Below are positions 15,661 to 27,016 of a stretch of 64,000 nt of DNA, piece by piece. Made by a program: the position numbers and the translations under genes. The notes under the pieces are model-generated. The model made no database searches and was not told where the DNA came from. It saw only the letters and a program-made list of their open reading frames with translations. Positions within the stretch are counted from its first letter, which is position 1, and each line of letters opens with the position of its first letter. The DNA comes from a bacterium (GTDB lineage Bacteria > 4484-113 > JAFGCY01), in the NCBI GenBank assembly GCA_020849855.1, contig JADZFO010000038.1:62001-126000 (forward strand), read 5' to 3'.

Positions 15661-16186
15661 CCAGGCTTCAGTGACACAAGAGCTAGCGAACAGACCTGCA
15701 AAGCTGGCCCATTTTGGATAAAGCAAGCTTTTGGCAACAATAATGCATCCGTAGTCAGGGTATCCAGTCCATGCTGCGCGCAAGGCCTTACACGGCTATG
15801 GACTCTGGGGCTCCCATGCAGATTTGTGCAAGTGAGTTTGCCTGCCTGCGTTGCGCCGGTGCGGCTGCTCAAAATTTTCGCGATGGCGCACTGCGCTTTG
15901 CCAAGCCGCGATTTTCGGTGCATTTCGGCCAGTGAAAGTTAAATCTCGCCAGCCGGGCAGTCTGCAGTACGCCGTTTCCGGTCGAATACCGGGCTTGCAG
16001 GTTAAACCCAGCGGGCTGTGCAAAGCGTGTCTGTCGTGCGATTTCGGGGCCGCAGGTTAAAGTCCGCGGCCCCATTTGGATTGCTGAATTGAACTGCTGT
16101 GCAAATGTTCCGGCCAGAGGCTCAGCCGCCGGCTGGCGGACCGGGCTGCGCGCCTGCCTTGAGCTGGCGCTTTAGGGCTCTCGCCC

Positions 16187-16657
16187 TCAGACTTTCGCCT
16201 TGTCCTTCGCCAGAGGGCGGCCAAGAGAGTGATCCAGGCTCAGGGCGCCGGAGCCGCCGACGATGACCGCCAGGGCCAGGCCGATGGCCAGGAGGTGGTA
16301 CTCATAGCCCTCGCCGGCATTGGCGCCGTACCAGTTCATGAAGAAGCCGTTCTTGACATGCATGCTCATGGCCACCGCCATGGTGACCCCGATGCCCAGC
16401 GCCGCGATGCGGCCCAGGGCGCCGAAGATCAGGAAGAGCGAGCCGGCGAACTCGGCCAGGATGGCCAGGAAGACCAGCGCCGCCGGAATGCCAAGACCCT
16501 CGCTCATGCCCTGCATTGTGGCGCTGAAGCCCTGGCCGCCGAAGAGGCCGAAGGTCTTTTGCAGGCCGTGGGGCAGCATGACGAGGCCCAGGGTCAGGCG
16601 GGCGATCAGAAGAGGCCAGCTGTCAACAGTGGCAAGCAGCTTGTGGATGAACGACAT
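16187..16657 (-). CDS. DoxX-family membrane protein
   Basis: From the ATG at 16657 (GGGAGG 8 nt upstream) a 156-residue protein with four predicted transmembrane helices. Family signs are LLIARLTLGLVMLPHGLQK at the first helix, ILAEFAGSLFLIFGALGRIAA, and a final helix near LLAIGLALAVIVGGSGALSLD. DoxX relatives act in the inner membrane, often near thiol or quinone stress genes. A MarR-type regulator is transcribed divergently 141 nt away, with a palindrome between them, so the two probably form a regulator-target pair. Confidence 0.87.
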   Translation of the reverse strand: MSFIHKLLATVDSWPLLIARLTLGLVMLPHGLQKTFGLFGGQGFSATMQGMSEGLGIPAALVFLAILAEFAGSLFLIFGALGRIAALGIGVTMAVAMSMHVKNGFFMNWYGANAGEGYEYHLLAIGLALAVIVGGSGALSLDHSLGRPLAKDKAKV

Positions 16658-16699
16658 TGGACAACCTCCCGGCTCAAGCGGTTGCTTGAGAATGAGCAG

Positions 16700-16716
16700 T
16701 ATTATCACGGATAATA
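16700..16716. promoter_or_regulatory. Palindromic operator between doxX and marR
   Basis: TATTATC-ACG-GATAATA is a perfect 17-bp palindrome with a 3-nt centre, 43 nt upstream of the doxX start and 83 nt upstream of marR. Size and AT-richness fit a MarR dimer site. Confidence 0.6.
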
Positions 16717-16798
16717 AGACATCTATCTATTTGATCTGGTATTTTGTCTGGGAATTCTGCCGGGCGGCAGAAATCAGCCCATTGGAGCTATATCAGCG

Positions 16799-17281
16799 AT
16801 GCCGACCCATTACAAGGGCACCGGGGCCGAGATCGAGGCCCTGAACGCCTATATCAAGCTGCGGCGCGCCAGCGGGGAGATTGAGCATACCCTGGAGCGC
16901 GAGCTGCAGGCCGCAGGTCTGACCGAGAGCCAGTTCGGCGTGCTGGAGGTGCTGCTGCACCTTGGCCCGATGAGCCAGCGCTGCATCTCGCGCAAGCTCT
17001 TCACCTCGGGCGCCAACATCACCACCATCCTGGATAACCTGGAGAAGCGCAGCCTGATCCTGCGCGAGCGCTGCCCCACGGACCGCCGCGCCTTCACCAT
17101 CCACCTCACGCCGGCCGGCCGCGACCTGATCGAGCATGCCTTCCCGCCGCACGCCCGGCGCATCACCGAGCTCTTTGGCGTGCTCAGCGCGGAAGAGCAG
17201 CGCGAGCTGGGCCGCCTGTGCAAGCTGCTGGGACGCCAGAATCGAGACTGCGGAACCGGCGACGAGGGCTGCGGTCTTTAA
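16799..17281 (+). CDS. MarR-family transcriptional regulator
   Basis: 160 residues, dimeric winged-helix repressor class. The dimerisation helices include ALNAYIKLRRASGEIEHTLE. The DNA-binding domain runs LTESQFGVLEVLLHLGPMS, then LFTSGANITTILDNLEKRSL (recognition helix) and RCPTDRRAFTIHLTPAGRDL (wing with the conserved DRR-type motif). Placed back to back with doxX and a palindromic site, it is likely to control doxX and itself. Cysteines in the C-terminal part and one after MSQR might respond to thiol-reactive compounds, but this is speculation. Confidence 0.92.
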   Translation: MPTHYKGTGAEIEALNAYIKLRRASGEIEHTLERELQAAGLTESQFGVLEVLLHLGPMSQRCISRKLFTSGANITTILDNLEKRSLILRERCPTDRRAFTIHLTPAGRDLIEHAFPPHARRITELFGVLSAEEQRELGRLCKLLGRQNRDCGTGDEGCGL

Positions 17282-17314
17282 CAAAGATCAATGATTGGCC
17301 TCATCGTGGGTGGG

Positions 17315-17320
17315 TATAAT
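17315..17320 (+). promoter_or_regulatory. -10 box of the thioredoxin-like gene
   Basis: Perfect TATAAT 26 nt before the ATG at 17347; an AAGGAGG Shine-Dalgarno lies between. No clear -35 element. Confidence 0.55.
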
Positions 17321-17346
17321 CTGCGGTTGCAGCAAGGAGGCTGGAG

Positions 17347-17868
17347 ATGACAATGACTAAGCTTGGAAAGAGAATGTTGTTACTGGCCCTGCTGGCGGCG
17401 GTGCTCTGCACCGCGCAGGCGGCCTGGGCCGGTTCCGAGAAGTACGCCTTCAGGCTGACGGAGGCGTCCAGTGACACAACCCTGGAGCTGGACCAGCTGA
17501 CAGAGGACAAGCCTCTGATCTTCCTGGTCTGGAGCCCGGAGTGTCCGCACTGCCAGCGCCATATGCCCTATGTGGCGGCGCTGTACAAGAAGCTCGACCT
17601 GGAGCAGGTCAACTTTGTCACCTGCTCGGTGGACGCACCGGTGCGCGAGGCGGTGGAGTACCTGGAGAGCAAGAACCTGAGCTTCCCGGTGCTTGACGGC
17701 AACAAGGGTGAGCTGGGCAGCGGCTTCACCAGCCAGGGCTGGCCGACTACCTTTGTCTTCGCACCCGGCGGGCGCTTTGTGGGCTGGTGCGATACCAGCG
17801 GCCCGAACTATGTAACTGAAGTGCTGGACATGCTTGAGCATGCCAGGCCTGAGTCGACGCAGCAGTAA
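17347..17868 (+). CDS. Exported thioredoxin-like (TlpA/AhpC-type) protein
   Basis: 173 residues with a Sec signal peptide (basic start, LLALLAAVLC core, cleavage after QAAWA). The active site is VWSPECPHCQRHM, a CPHC redox motif in a thioredoxin fold, followed by the cis-Pro segment GWPTTFVFAPGGRFVGW. Such proteins reduce periplasmic disulfides, for example in cytochrome maturation. AAGGAGG precedes the ATG. It stands alone between marR and sodA. Confidence 0.87.
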   Translation: MTMTKLGKRMLLLALLAAVLCTAQAAWAGSEKYAFRLTEASSDTTLELDQLTEDKPLIFLVWSPECPHCQRHMPYVAALYKKLDLEQVNFVTCSVDAPVREAVEYLESKNLSFPVLDGNKGELGSGFTSQGWPTTFVFAPGGRFVGWCDTSGPNYVTEVLDMLEHARPESTQQ

Positions 17869-17907
17869 CAATCACGGATCGTGCAGCCGCAGATACAGGA
17901 ATACTAT

Positions 17908-17946
17908 GAAGCCGGAGCCGGGGTTTCTTCCCCCAACTCCGGCTTC
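17908..17946 (+). terminator. Hairpin after the thioredoxin-like gene
   Basis: GAAGCCGGAG (17908-17917) pairs with CTCCGGCTTC (17937-17946), with an inner GGGG/CCCC pairing. There is no strong T-run, so termination is likely but not certain. Confidence 0.45.
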
Positions 17947-18082
17947 CAATTGAGTGCTAATCCTGCTTCTTCAACCCTTCCCGTGCCTGTACTCTGTATT
18001 TCGGCATTCGAATTGGAGCATACAGGCGCAAAGGATTTCATTAGGCTTAAAAAGACCTTGTCTGGCCGTCCTGCACCATCGG

Positions 18083-18709
<627 letters not shown>

Positions 18710-18838
18710 CTTCTTTTGCCTCCCAAAGGATGTTGCGTCACTTCAATAATACTAGGCTCAGGCCCGCACTGTTTCAGTAACTGCGGCCGTCTGGCCTGCA
18801 TCCACCTGATATCGGGGGAATAAGCTGGAGGCAAAGAC

Positions 18839-19708
18839 ATGGATGCTGCTGTTCAGCGCCGCACGGCGAGTGAACATTCCCTTGAGCGCCTGAAGCTCGC
18901 GCGCCGCCTGGCCCAGGCCTGGGTGGCGCAGCCGGGCTGTATCGCCGTGGCCGTTGTGGGGTCTGCCGCCGAAGGCTGCAGCGACAAGGCCTCCGACCTG
19001 GACATGTGCGTGTTCTGGTCGCAGGCGCCTGGCTTTGAAGCGCTGGACAGCGTGCGGGCCGGCAACGGCAACCCGGAGCGCTTCCTGCTGATCGGCGAGC
19101 CGGCCGAGGGCGGCTGTGTGGAGTCCTACCCGGTGGACGGCATCCGTACGGACTTCGCCCACTCCACCCTGGAGCTCTGGCAGCAGCAGACGGACGAGGT
19201 GCTGGTGCAGCTCAATCTGGACAGCCCCTGGCAGAAGGGCATGGCCGGCACCCTTGGCTGCGTGCCGCTGTATGGCGCAGATCACATCACCGCCCTGCAG
19301 GCGCGCCTGCGCCCTTACCCTGACGCGCTGCGCCTGGCCATGCTGCAGCGCTACTGCCGCTTCATGCCACTGCTGGCGCTGAAGGGCCAGGCCCTTGAGC
19401 GTGGCGATCTGCTCTGGGCCAGCCAGCTCATTGCCGGCTACTGCGAGAACATCCTCTATACGCTCTGCGCGCTCAACAGCGTCTATCACGCCATGGAGTT
19501 CAAGCGCCTTGAGGGCTTCATCAGCCGCGAGCTTGCCATAGCCCCGGACAGGCTCGCCGCGCGACTCGACAGCGCTGTCAGCGCCGGGCCCCTGCGCGGG
19601 GCTGAGTACATCGAGCCCCTCGTGCTTGAAACCCTGTCGCTGGTTGAGCAGCATTTCCCGGACTATGACACGCTGCCTGTTCGCAGGCGCTTTGAGCGGC
19701 CGGTCTAG
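18839..19708 (+). CDS. Nucleotidyltransferase-domain protein (DNA polymerase beta-like fold)
   Basis: 289 residues. VVGSAAEGCSDKASDLDM gives the GS..xG..SDxD pattern with two Asp for metal binding. The rest is helical, as in DUF4037-like or kanamycin-nucleotidyltransferase-like proteins: GDLLWASQLIAGYCENILYT and the C-terminal EYIEPLVLETLSLVEQHFP. A third catalytic acid may be in GIRTDFAH. GGAGG lies 9 nt before the ATG. The substrate is unknown, and no partner HEPN gene is adjacent, unlike the pair at 54320. Confidence 0.75.
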   Translation: MDAAVQRRTASEHSLERLKLARRLAQAWVAQPGCIAVAVVGSAAEGCSDKASDLDMCVFWSQAPGFEALDSVRAGNGNPERFLLIGEPAEGGCVESYPVDGIRTDFAHSTLELWQQQTDEVLVQLNLDSPWQKGMAGTLGCVPLYGADHITALQARLRPYPDALRLAMLQRYCRFMPLLALKGQALERGDLLWASQLIAGYCENILYTLCALNSVYHAMEFKRLEGFISRELAIAPDRLAARLDSAVSAGPLRGAEYIEPLVLETLSLVEQHFPDYDTLPVRRRFERPV

Positions 19709-19806
19709 AGCCTGCGAGCCAGCAGCGGGAGCACAGCAAGTGCGGAGGCACATCAGGGTCGCAGTGACCTTCCAGCGGCCTGCCGCGGCAGCTGTTAGCA
19801 TTGGCC

Positions 19807-21105
<1,299 letters not shown>

Positions 21106-21122
21106 CCCGGCCGGGGCCCGGC

Positions 21123-24017
21123 CTACTCCCGGAAGGCGTACATCAGGTCGTCTGTGTCGATGTTGTGGTAGCAGAAGGCCACCTGGCCGGTGCTGAGCAC
21201 AATCATGTTGCTGGGCTCGGCCATCTGTCCCATCGTGCCGTCCACCGTCTCCTCGTTCCAGCTCGCGCTGAGGTCGCCGTCGGGGTTCGAAGCCAGGGTA
21301 AAGAGCTGGTCGTTGTTGGTTGTGTCACTGTAGGCAAAGGCAGGGGCGCCCAGGACAAAGCTGACCTTGCTGTGGTCATAGCTGGTCGTGGGCAGCGCAG
21401 CGACCGGGACGTTGGTGCCGGCCGTCCAGTCGGCAGTATTGCCGCCGGTGCTGGTGCTGCAGCGGGCAAAGCGCAGGTCTGCGTTGGCATCGATGTAGCC
21501 GATCGCCGGGTTGCCATTGGCGGTAGTCAGGCCACAGTGCGAAGCGACTACAGCGGTGGCGACCGAGCAGAGATTCCCTGCCGGCCAGTCTGCCGCGTTG
21601 TCGCCATTGGCCGTGGTCGAGCGCAGATAGCGCAGGATCTGATTGCTGTTGTCGTAGAAGGTGAAGGCCGGGTTGCCGTTCACAAGCTGCATATCTGTGT
21701 AGCTCACGATAGTGCCATCGAAGATGGTGATCTTGTTGCCCCAGCTGCCGCTGGCGCCGTCCGCGGCACTGGACTTCACGTACATGATGTTTCCGTTGGT
21801 GAAGTCCGTATAGCCAATTGTCGGCGTGCCGCCAATGATCTTCATTGAAGGCCAGCGTCCTGTATCGGCGGCCGAATTATCCACGGTGATATTGCCGGAT
21901 CCGGGTCCGCCCCAGTTCCCCGAGCCGTCATCGCGCACCATGCGCAGAGAGCCGTCTGAATACTGGTAGGCAACGCATACTCGAGTGCCAACCTGAAGAA
22001 GCGAAGTGCCGTAAAGTGCCACGCTGCCGCTGACGATGGCCACCGAACTGCTCCAGTCAGTGGCGGAGGCGCCTGTCGCTGTTGTGCTGCGCATATAGCG
22101 AAGGTTGGCGGTAGGACCGCTGCGGCGCCAGGCTACTGCCGGGTTGCCGTTGATCAGCGCCATACTGCTGTTGGTACCATCCACATTACTGCCACTGACC
22201 AGGTTAACCACGTTCCAGGCGGTCACTGTTATGTCCACGGTGGCGACATCGCTGGCGCCTTCATCATCGATGGCGCGGACATAAACGGTGAAGGTCCCGC
22301 CCTCAGTAAAGGTATAGCCTGTGATGGTGGCCTGCCCCTGGCTGTCCAGCTCCTCGCCGGTCTCGCCGTAATTCCCATCGCCATCCAGGTCCCATTCATA
22401 GTCCGCGATGCTGCCATCAGGGTCGCTGGAGGCGCTGGCGTCAAAGTCCACCAGCAGCGGCGCCTCGCCCTGCGTGACCGAGGCCTGCAGATCCGCGGTC
22501 GGGGCCGCGTTGCTGACGTCAATGGTCACGCTGTCGGTGGCTGTATTGTTCTCATCGTCGGTCACCCTGACAGTCGCGTTGAAAGCGCCGCTGCCGGAGT
22601 AAGTGATTGTCGGGTTCGCCACGCCATGCTGGCCCAGCTCGCCATTGTCCAGCTCGCTGAAGTTGCCGTCACCATCGAAGTCCCACTCGTAGTCCGTGAT
22701 GCTTCCGTTGTCGGCGGCCATAGTGCTGAAGTCAACCTCCAGCGGCTTGGGCCCGCTTTGCGGGTTTGCCGAGAGCTCCACCGTCGGCATGGTGCCGACC
22801 ACTATCAGCAGGTTGGCTGTCGCGGTCGCGGCAAAGTTGTCCGTCACCCTGACTGCAGCGTTGTAGCTGCCGTTAACGCTGTAGGAGGCAATGGCCGTGT
22901 CGAAGCCAAAGGCGATGTCTTCGCCATTGTCACTTTCGTTGAAGGTGCCGTCACCGTCGAAGTCCCATTCATAGATGTCGATACTGCCGCTGTCGGATGC
23001 ATTGGCGGTGAAGGCCACAGCCAGCGGGGCTTCGCCCTCTGTAACATCCGCCTGCAGGCTGACCTGCGGCGCGTCGTTGGCCACAATCTGGAGTTCGGCC
23101 TCTTTTGCTGCACCCTGGTTATCGGTGACCCGCACTGAAGCATAATTGACACCCGGGTCGCTGTAGATCACAACTGCAGGCGTCGGGTTGTTAAGGGCCA
23201 GGTCCTCGGCGTTATCACTCTCGCTGAAGTTGCCGTCACCATCAAAGTCCCATTCAAAACTGACGATACTGCCATCCGGGTCGGAGCTGTCGCTGGCGTC
23301 AAAGTTGACGGCCAGTGGCACCAGACCGCTGGTTACGTCGGATTCCAGCACTGCTTCAGGAGCCGCCGTCGCGATGAACTGCAGCGCGCGCAGGCTGGCG
23401 ACCTGGCTGCCGTCGACGGTCATGGCAACATAGAGCTCATCCTGGGCATTCAGGTAGGGCGCGGAGTCGGCGATTTCAAAGGAATCAAATGCGCCGGGCC
23501 GGAACCAGTCCCAGCGGTTGCTGTCAAAGTTGGCCAGGCCGATATAGACGTCGCTGATTAGCGGGGTAAGCGTCCAAAGCATGTTCGCCGAGAGCTGGGC
23601 GTCGGCATCTGGCAGCTGAAAGCTGTAGATCGCGAAGGCCAGCTCGGACAGGGCTTCACCGCTGCTGTAGTCCGGGCTGAAGACGCCATCCACGCCTCCA
23701 GCGACCACCCTGCTGTTTGGCCACAGCGGGTCAAACTGCGCGCCATCGCGCCAGCCCTCCTGCACCGTGAAGCTCAGGCTTCTGGGCCTGAGGCTGCCGG
23801 GCAGAGGCAGCATTGTGGCGGGGACCGGCGGCTGGACCGGCAAAGCGGGCAGGCTGCGGGCCAGGCCGGGTGCGCCGGGCGCCTGCTGAGCCGTAGATCC
23901 GCTGGCGGAAGCGCCAGGCTGCTGTGCCCGTGTCAGCACGGAGCCGTCAGATGAAGCGCCGCAGGATCCCAGGAGCAGTGCAGCAAACAAGACGAGCAGA
24001 CATTGGACAGGCCGCAT
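21123..24017 (-). CDS. Large lipoprotein: RWDW module, four PKD domains, C-terminal propeller-like repeats
   Basis: 964 residues. The signal peptide ends LLLGSC (lipobox). Residues about 80-215 form a beta module with VYIGLANFDSNRWDWF, shared with two other lipoproteins here. Four PKD domains follow (about 218-315, 318-408, 410-503, 506-600), each with YEWDFDGDGxFxE or FEWDFDGDG and a later VRVTD. The last 360 residues are repeats of GNPA(V/I/F)..Y.D....L.Y.RS with ADW, resembling a seven-bladed propeller; the same repeat ends the lipoprotein at 32475. It is probably a cell-surface binding or scaffold protein; no enzyme motif was seen. Confidence 0.8.
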   Translation of the reverse strand: MRPVQCLLVLFAALLLGSCGASSDGSVLTRAQQPGASASGSTAQQAPGAPGLARSLPALPVQPPVPATMLPLPGSLRPRSLSFTVQEGWRDGAQFDPLWPNSRVVAGGVDGVFSPDYSSGEALSELAFAIYSFQLPDADAQLSANMLWTLTPLISDVYIGLANFDSNRWDWFRPGAFDSFEIADSAPYLNAQDELYVAMTVDGSQVASLRALQFIATAAPEAVLESDVTSGLVPLAVNFDASDSSDPDGSIVSFEWDFDGDGNFSESDNAEDLALNNPTPAVVIYSDPGVNYASVRVTDNQGAAKEAELQIVANDAPQVSLQADVTEGEAPLAVAFTANASDSGSIDIYEWDFDGDGTFNESDNGEDIAFGFDTAIASYSVNGSYNAAVRVTDNFAATATANLLIVVGTMPTVELSANPQSGPKPLEVDFSTMAADNGSITDYEWDFDGDGNFSELDNGELGQHGVANPTITYSGSGAFNATVRVTDDENNTATDSVTIDVSNAAPTADLQASVTQGEAPLLVDFDASASSDPDGSIADYEWDLDGDGNYGETGEELDSQGQATITGYTFTEGGTFTVYVRAIDDEGASDVATVDITVTAWNVVNLVSGSNVDGTNSSMALINGNPAVAWRRSGPTANLRYMRSTTATGASATDWSSSVAIVSGSVALYGTSLLQVGTRVCVAYQYSDGSLRMVRDDGSGNWGGPGSGNITVDNSAADTGRWPSMKIIGGTPTIGYTDFTNGNIMYVKSSAADGASGSWGNKITIFDGTIVSYTDMQLVNGNPAFTFYDNSNQILRYLRSTTANGDNAADWPAGNLCSVATAVVASHCGLTTANGNPAIGYIDANADLRFARCSTSTGGNTADWTAGTNVPVAALPTTSYDHSKVSFVLGAPAFAYSDTTNNDQLFTLASNPDGDLSASWNEETVDGTMGQMAEPSNMIVLSTGQVAFCYHNIDTDDLMYAFRE

Positions 24018-24143
24018 CAGGCAGTCTCCCTGGTTCGATTTCAGCCGTGGCCGCAGCCTCCCTGCCTGACCATCACAGAGTATAACCGCGACAATCAGGC
24101 GTGACGCCTGTCACTTGCAGTCACAGAGAGTCAGGCTGCAGGC

Positions 24144-26843
24144 CTAGAGCTTGCTCAGGCTGATGCTGAGGCTGCCGCCATCAAGGCAGCTGAACAGCGC
24201 GCAGGAAGACTCCTCAGTTACCTCGACCTGCTGCTCCGCCTCGCCGCTGATGCTGAGCGTATAGCTTCCCGGCTCAAGGTCGCCCACCAGGAAGTGTCCG
24301 CCCGCCTGCGCCGCCGCCACGCTGAAGCTCACACTGCTGCGCAGGTCGATGCCGCCCGAGTAGACAACGCACCAGGGGCCGATCAGCACCCCGCTGTTAC
24401 CGTTGCCCGTGATGTGCTCAAGGTTGGCGTCGAAGCTGTCCAGTGAAGCCGGGCCCATCTGGATCACGTTGAGCATGTTCAGGCTGGCCCCGGCCTGCGG
24501 CTGGATCACCGTCTGCCAGTGCCGGTATGAAGAATCGATCTGCCAGTTCTCCACACCGGAGAACAGGGCCGTCTCGTCCAGCACAGAGAACTCGCAGTCC
24601 GCCGGCTCCAGTGTACGGTGCAGCAGGCGCTGGCTGCCATCGGCGCTGCTCTGGCTGATGGTGTCGCCGTCCAGGCTGGGCGCCGTCATTGCGCGCAGGC
24701 GGTATTTCGCCCAGCCGACATCCGTCCGGCGCACGCGGTCAAAGACCACGGCGTAATCGCCCGCCCAGAAGAAGTGCCGCTGGGCCTTCTGCACGCGCTG
24801 GTCGGACTCCCACCATGCTGGATCCTCGCGGCGCTGGCCGGCCGCGTCGAGCATGGCATAGGCAAAGAGCGGGCTCTCGCTGCCGAGGCGGCGCTCCATC
24901 TGCGTCGGCAGGTCGAAGTTCGAGTTGTGGCAGTAGCCGCCGACCGTGGCGTTCTCGGTCGTCAGGGTGTTATAGGTCTGGGCGCCGATGCTGAATTCCT
25001 TATAGCCCGGCGCATCGCGGGTCAGGTACTCGCCGCCGCGGATCAGGCTGAAGTGGCCCTGGTCCATCTGCGGATGGTCACAGGGCACGCCGGCCTGGCC
25101 GCCGAAGATGCCCCAGCGGGCGTTTGTGTCCCAGCCGTCGCGGAAATACATGTAATGCGGCATGCCGGCGCTGAAGGCCACCAGGGGAAGATCACCGTCA
25201 AATGGGTTGTCCACCGCCGGGCTGCTGCCCGGGCTGAAGAAGAACTCGCGGAAATTGTTGCTGTGTGAGCCCTCGATGTTGCGCACCAGCCAGCGCGCCC
25301 AGGCCGCCTCCTGTGTATCACCGACCAGCTCCGCCTCATCCGCCAGCGCGGCCATGCAGGAGTGGATATAGGCATTGTTGTGGTTGGAGAGCAGGTCGCT
25401 TTCCTGCCAGTCCGCGCCGCTGTAAGTCGTGGTCCGGCGCGGGTCCATGCCGTAAAGGAAGCAGCGGATCTGGTTCTTCCAGGTGTCGCTCATCCCCGGC
25501 TCCAGCAGGTTCGGGTCATAGCCGCAGGCCGTGCGCAGGGTGATGAAGTAGTCCTTCAGGCCCACCATGTCGGTTCCGGTGGCATAGAACCAGCCCGAGG
25601 GCCAGGGGCCGTCGCCGAAGTCCTTGATCCAGCGCCGCACCGGCTGGGCATCGGTCCACTGGCGATAGATGCCGCTTGAGGGCGGCTCGCCCAGCCCCTT
25701 GTTCCACATGCGCCAGCCGCGCTCATAGATTTCCGGCGCGCGTTCATGGTCGCCCCAGAGCGCGCAGCCAACAATCAGCAGGCTGGCCCCGGCCATGGCA
25801 ACACGGTCGGTGTCCTGGCTGTTGCTGATGCCGTCGCTGTTAAGCGCGTCCATCCAGAGCTTGTCGGCCAGCTGCAGCATCTTGTCCTGATACTCCAGCT
25901 TCTTTTGCGGGGTCATCGCCGGGTGGTCATAAAGCCAGTCATAGCCCAGCGCCATATTGTGGATCTGGTTGTGGTAGGGGCAGCAGGAAATCTCCCACTC
26001 GTCCAGCGGGAACTGGTCCATCAGCTCCATGCTGCGGGCGGCGTACTGCTCATCGCCCGTCATTTTGTAGTACAGCAGGGTGAAGGGGATGGTGAAGTTG
26101 ATCAGGTCGCCCCAGAACTCGTCGTTCAGGTAACCGTCGGCCTCGTTGCTGAAGCGCTGCCATTCCGGCGTGTTGGCGTCGCGCGCTGCCTCAAGGCCGG
26201 CCAAGCGCTCCGGCGTCAGCCACAGCCGCGGCCGCGGGCCGTCCGGCAGGAAGTCAGTGGCCAGGGCCGGCAGGGTGATGTTCTGCAGCTCGGCCGGATC
26301 ACCCTGCGGCAGCAGGACCGCCACCAGCAGGCTGTTCTCCGGGCTGCTATGGGCCGGCAGGTCCTCAAAAGCCAGGGACTGAGGATCGCTGAGGTTGAAC
26401 CAGTGCCAGCGCTGCTGCGACCAGTCGGCCAGTGCCACCCAGGCCGCTGCGCTGGGCTCGACGTACCAGGAGAACTGCAGCTGCGGCAGGGAGTCGTCTT
26501 CCACCGCGATGGCATAGCAGCAATAGGCGCTGTCGGCCAGCGTGCCGCCACCCAGGGGGCTGAGCACCGCATGGCTCTCGCCTTCCGGGACTGAGACGTT
26601 GCTGTGTGGCATCTCGGGGTGGTAGTCCCCGCCGTTGACGGTGCTGGTTGAGGCAGCACGGATGCCGGCATACTGGCTCAGCGGGCCCAGCATGGTGCTG
26701 AGCTGCGGCGTCCGCAGTGCCGCGCCCTGAGCGCCGGGATCCAGGCGCTTCTGGCCGCCAGCGCCGCAGGAAAGCAGCAGCAGGCTGAGCACCGTGATAA
26801 GGATCCGTCCGCCAGCGCGTGTCTTCGAGTTCAACATAATCAC
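24144..26843 (-). CDS. Exported heparinase II/III-like polysaccharide lyase (DUF4962-type)
   Basis: 899 residues. Lipoprotein signal peptide ending LLLLSC. Residues about 95-190 hold the RWDW-type module (AAAWVALADWSQQRWHWF). From about 205 an alpha/alpha-toroid begins with PRLWLTPERLAGLEAARD, as in alginate/heparin lyases, and contains CPYHNQIHNMALGYDWLYDH. The C-terminal beta-sandwich has CDHPQMDQGHFSLIRGGEYL and DAPGY, the heparinase II/III signature with a metal or catalytic His, and YNTLTTENATVGGY. It probably cleaves uronic-acid polysaccharide outside the cell. It follows the PKD lipoprotein gene in opposite order on the same strand, with a 126-nt gap. Confidence 0.8.
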   Translation of the reverse strand: MIMLNSKTRAGGRILITVLSLLLLSCGAGGQKRLDPGAQGAALRTPQLSTMLGPLSQYAGIRAASTSTVNGGDYHPEMPHSNVSVPEGESHAVLSPLGGGTLADSAYCCYAIAVEDDSLPQLQFSWYVEPSAAAWVALADWSQQRWHWFNLSDPQSLAFEDLPAHSSPENSLLVAVLLPQGDPAELQNITLPALATDFLPDGPRPRLWLTPERLAGLEAARDANTPEWQRFSNEADGYLNDEFWGDLINFTIPFTLLYYKMTGDEQYAARSMELMDQFPLDEWEISCCPYHNQIHNMALGYDWLYDHPAMTPQKKLEYQDKMLQLADKLWMDALNSDGISNSQDTDRVAMAGASLLIVGCALWGDHERAPEIYERGWRMWNKGLGEPPSSGIYRQWTDAQPVRRWIKDFGDGPWPSGWFYATGTDMVGLKDYFITLRTACGYDPNLLEPGMSDTWKNQIRCFLYGMDPRRTTTYSGADWQESDLLSNHNNAYIHSCMAALADEAELVGDTQEAAWARWLVRNIEGSHSNNFREFFFSPGSSPAVDNPFDGDLPLVAFSAGMPHYMYFRDGWDTNARWGIFGGQAGVPCDHPQMDQGHFSLIRGGEYLTRDAPGYKEFSIGAQTYNTLTTENATVGGYCHNSNFDLPTQMERRLGSESPLFAYAMLDAAGQRREDPAWWESDQRVQKAQRHFFWAGDYAVVFDRVRRTDVGWAKYRLRAMTAPSLDGDTISQSSADGSQRLLHRTLEPADCEFSVLDETALFSGVENWQIDSSYRHWQTVIQPQAGASLNMLNVIQMGPASLDSFDANLEHITGNGNSGVLIGPWCVVYSGGIDLRSSVSFSVAAAQAGGHFLVGDLEPGSYTLSISGEAEQQVEVTEESSCALFSCLDGGSLSISLSKL

Positions 26844-27004
26844 CCTCGGGATTTCTGCACCCGGCAGCTTTGCACAGCGGCGGACAGGGGAGTATACGCA
26901 GCCAGTGCACAGAAAGGGCCTGCTTTAAGCAGAACTCAAAGCATGGAACCGCGATTTAACTGGCAGGGCCGCCACCGCCAGGCAGAGGCCGGATTGCCCC
27001 GCCT

Positions 27005-27010
27005 TATAAT
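27005..27010 (+). promoter_or_regulatory. -10 box of a leaderless gene
   Basis: Perfect TATAAT ends 6 nt before the ATG at 27017, leaving no room for a 5' leader. Confidence 0.6.
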
Positions 27011-27016
27011 CCCGCT

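Larger units (their letters stand above)
15061..16186. other. Repeat-filled region without genes
   Basis: No believable gene in 1.1 kb. It holds a GCCGGCT-AA-AGCCGGC hairpin (15241-15256), CGCCAGAC/GTCTGGCG (15285-15303), an inverted repeat of CTTTGTGG words (15353-15418), two 85-bp tandem copies (15481-15650) and three GGTTAAA-containing elements (about 15935-16073). The last folds as GGGGCCGC/GCGGCCCC at 16046-16073. ORFs here are translations of repeats. Confidence 0.7.

Noticed and set aside
15960-16010. tRNA T-arm-like CCGGTCGAATACCGGG
   Set aside because: No acceptor stem, D-arm or anticodon arm can be built around it; it is part of a GGTTAAA repeat element.
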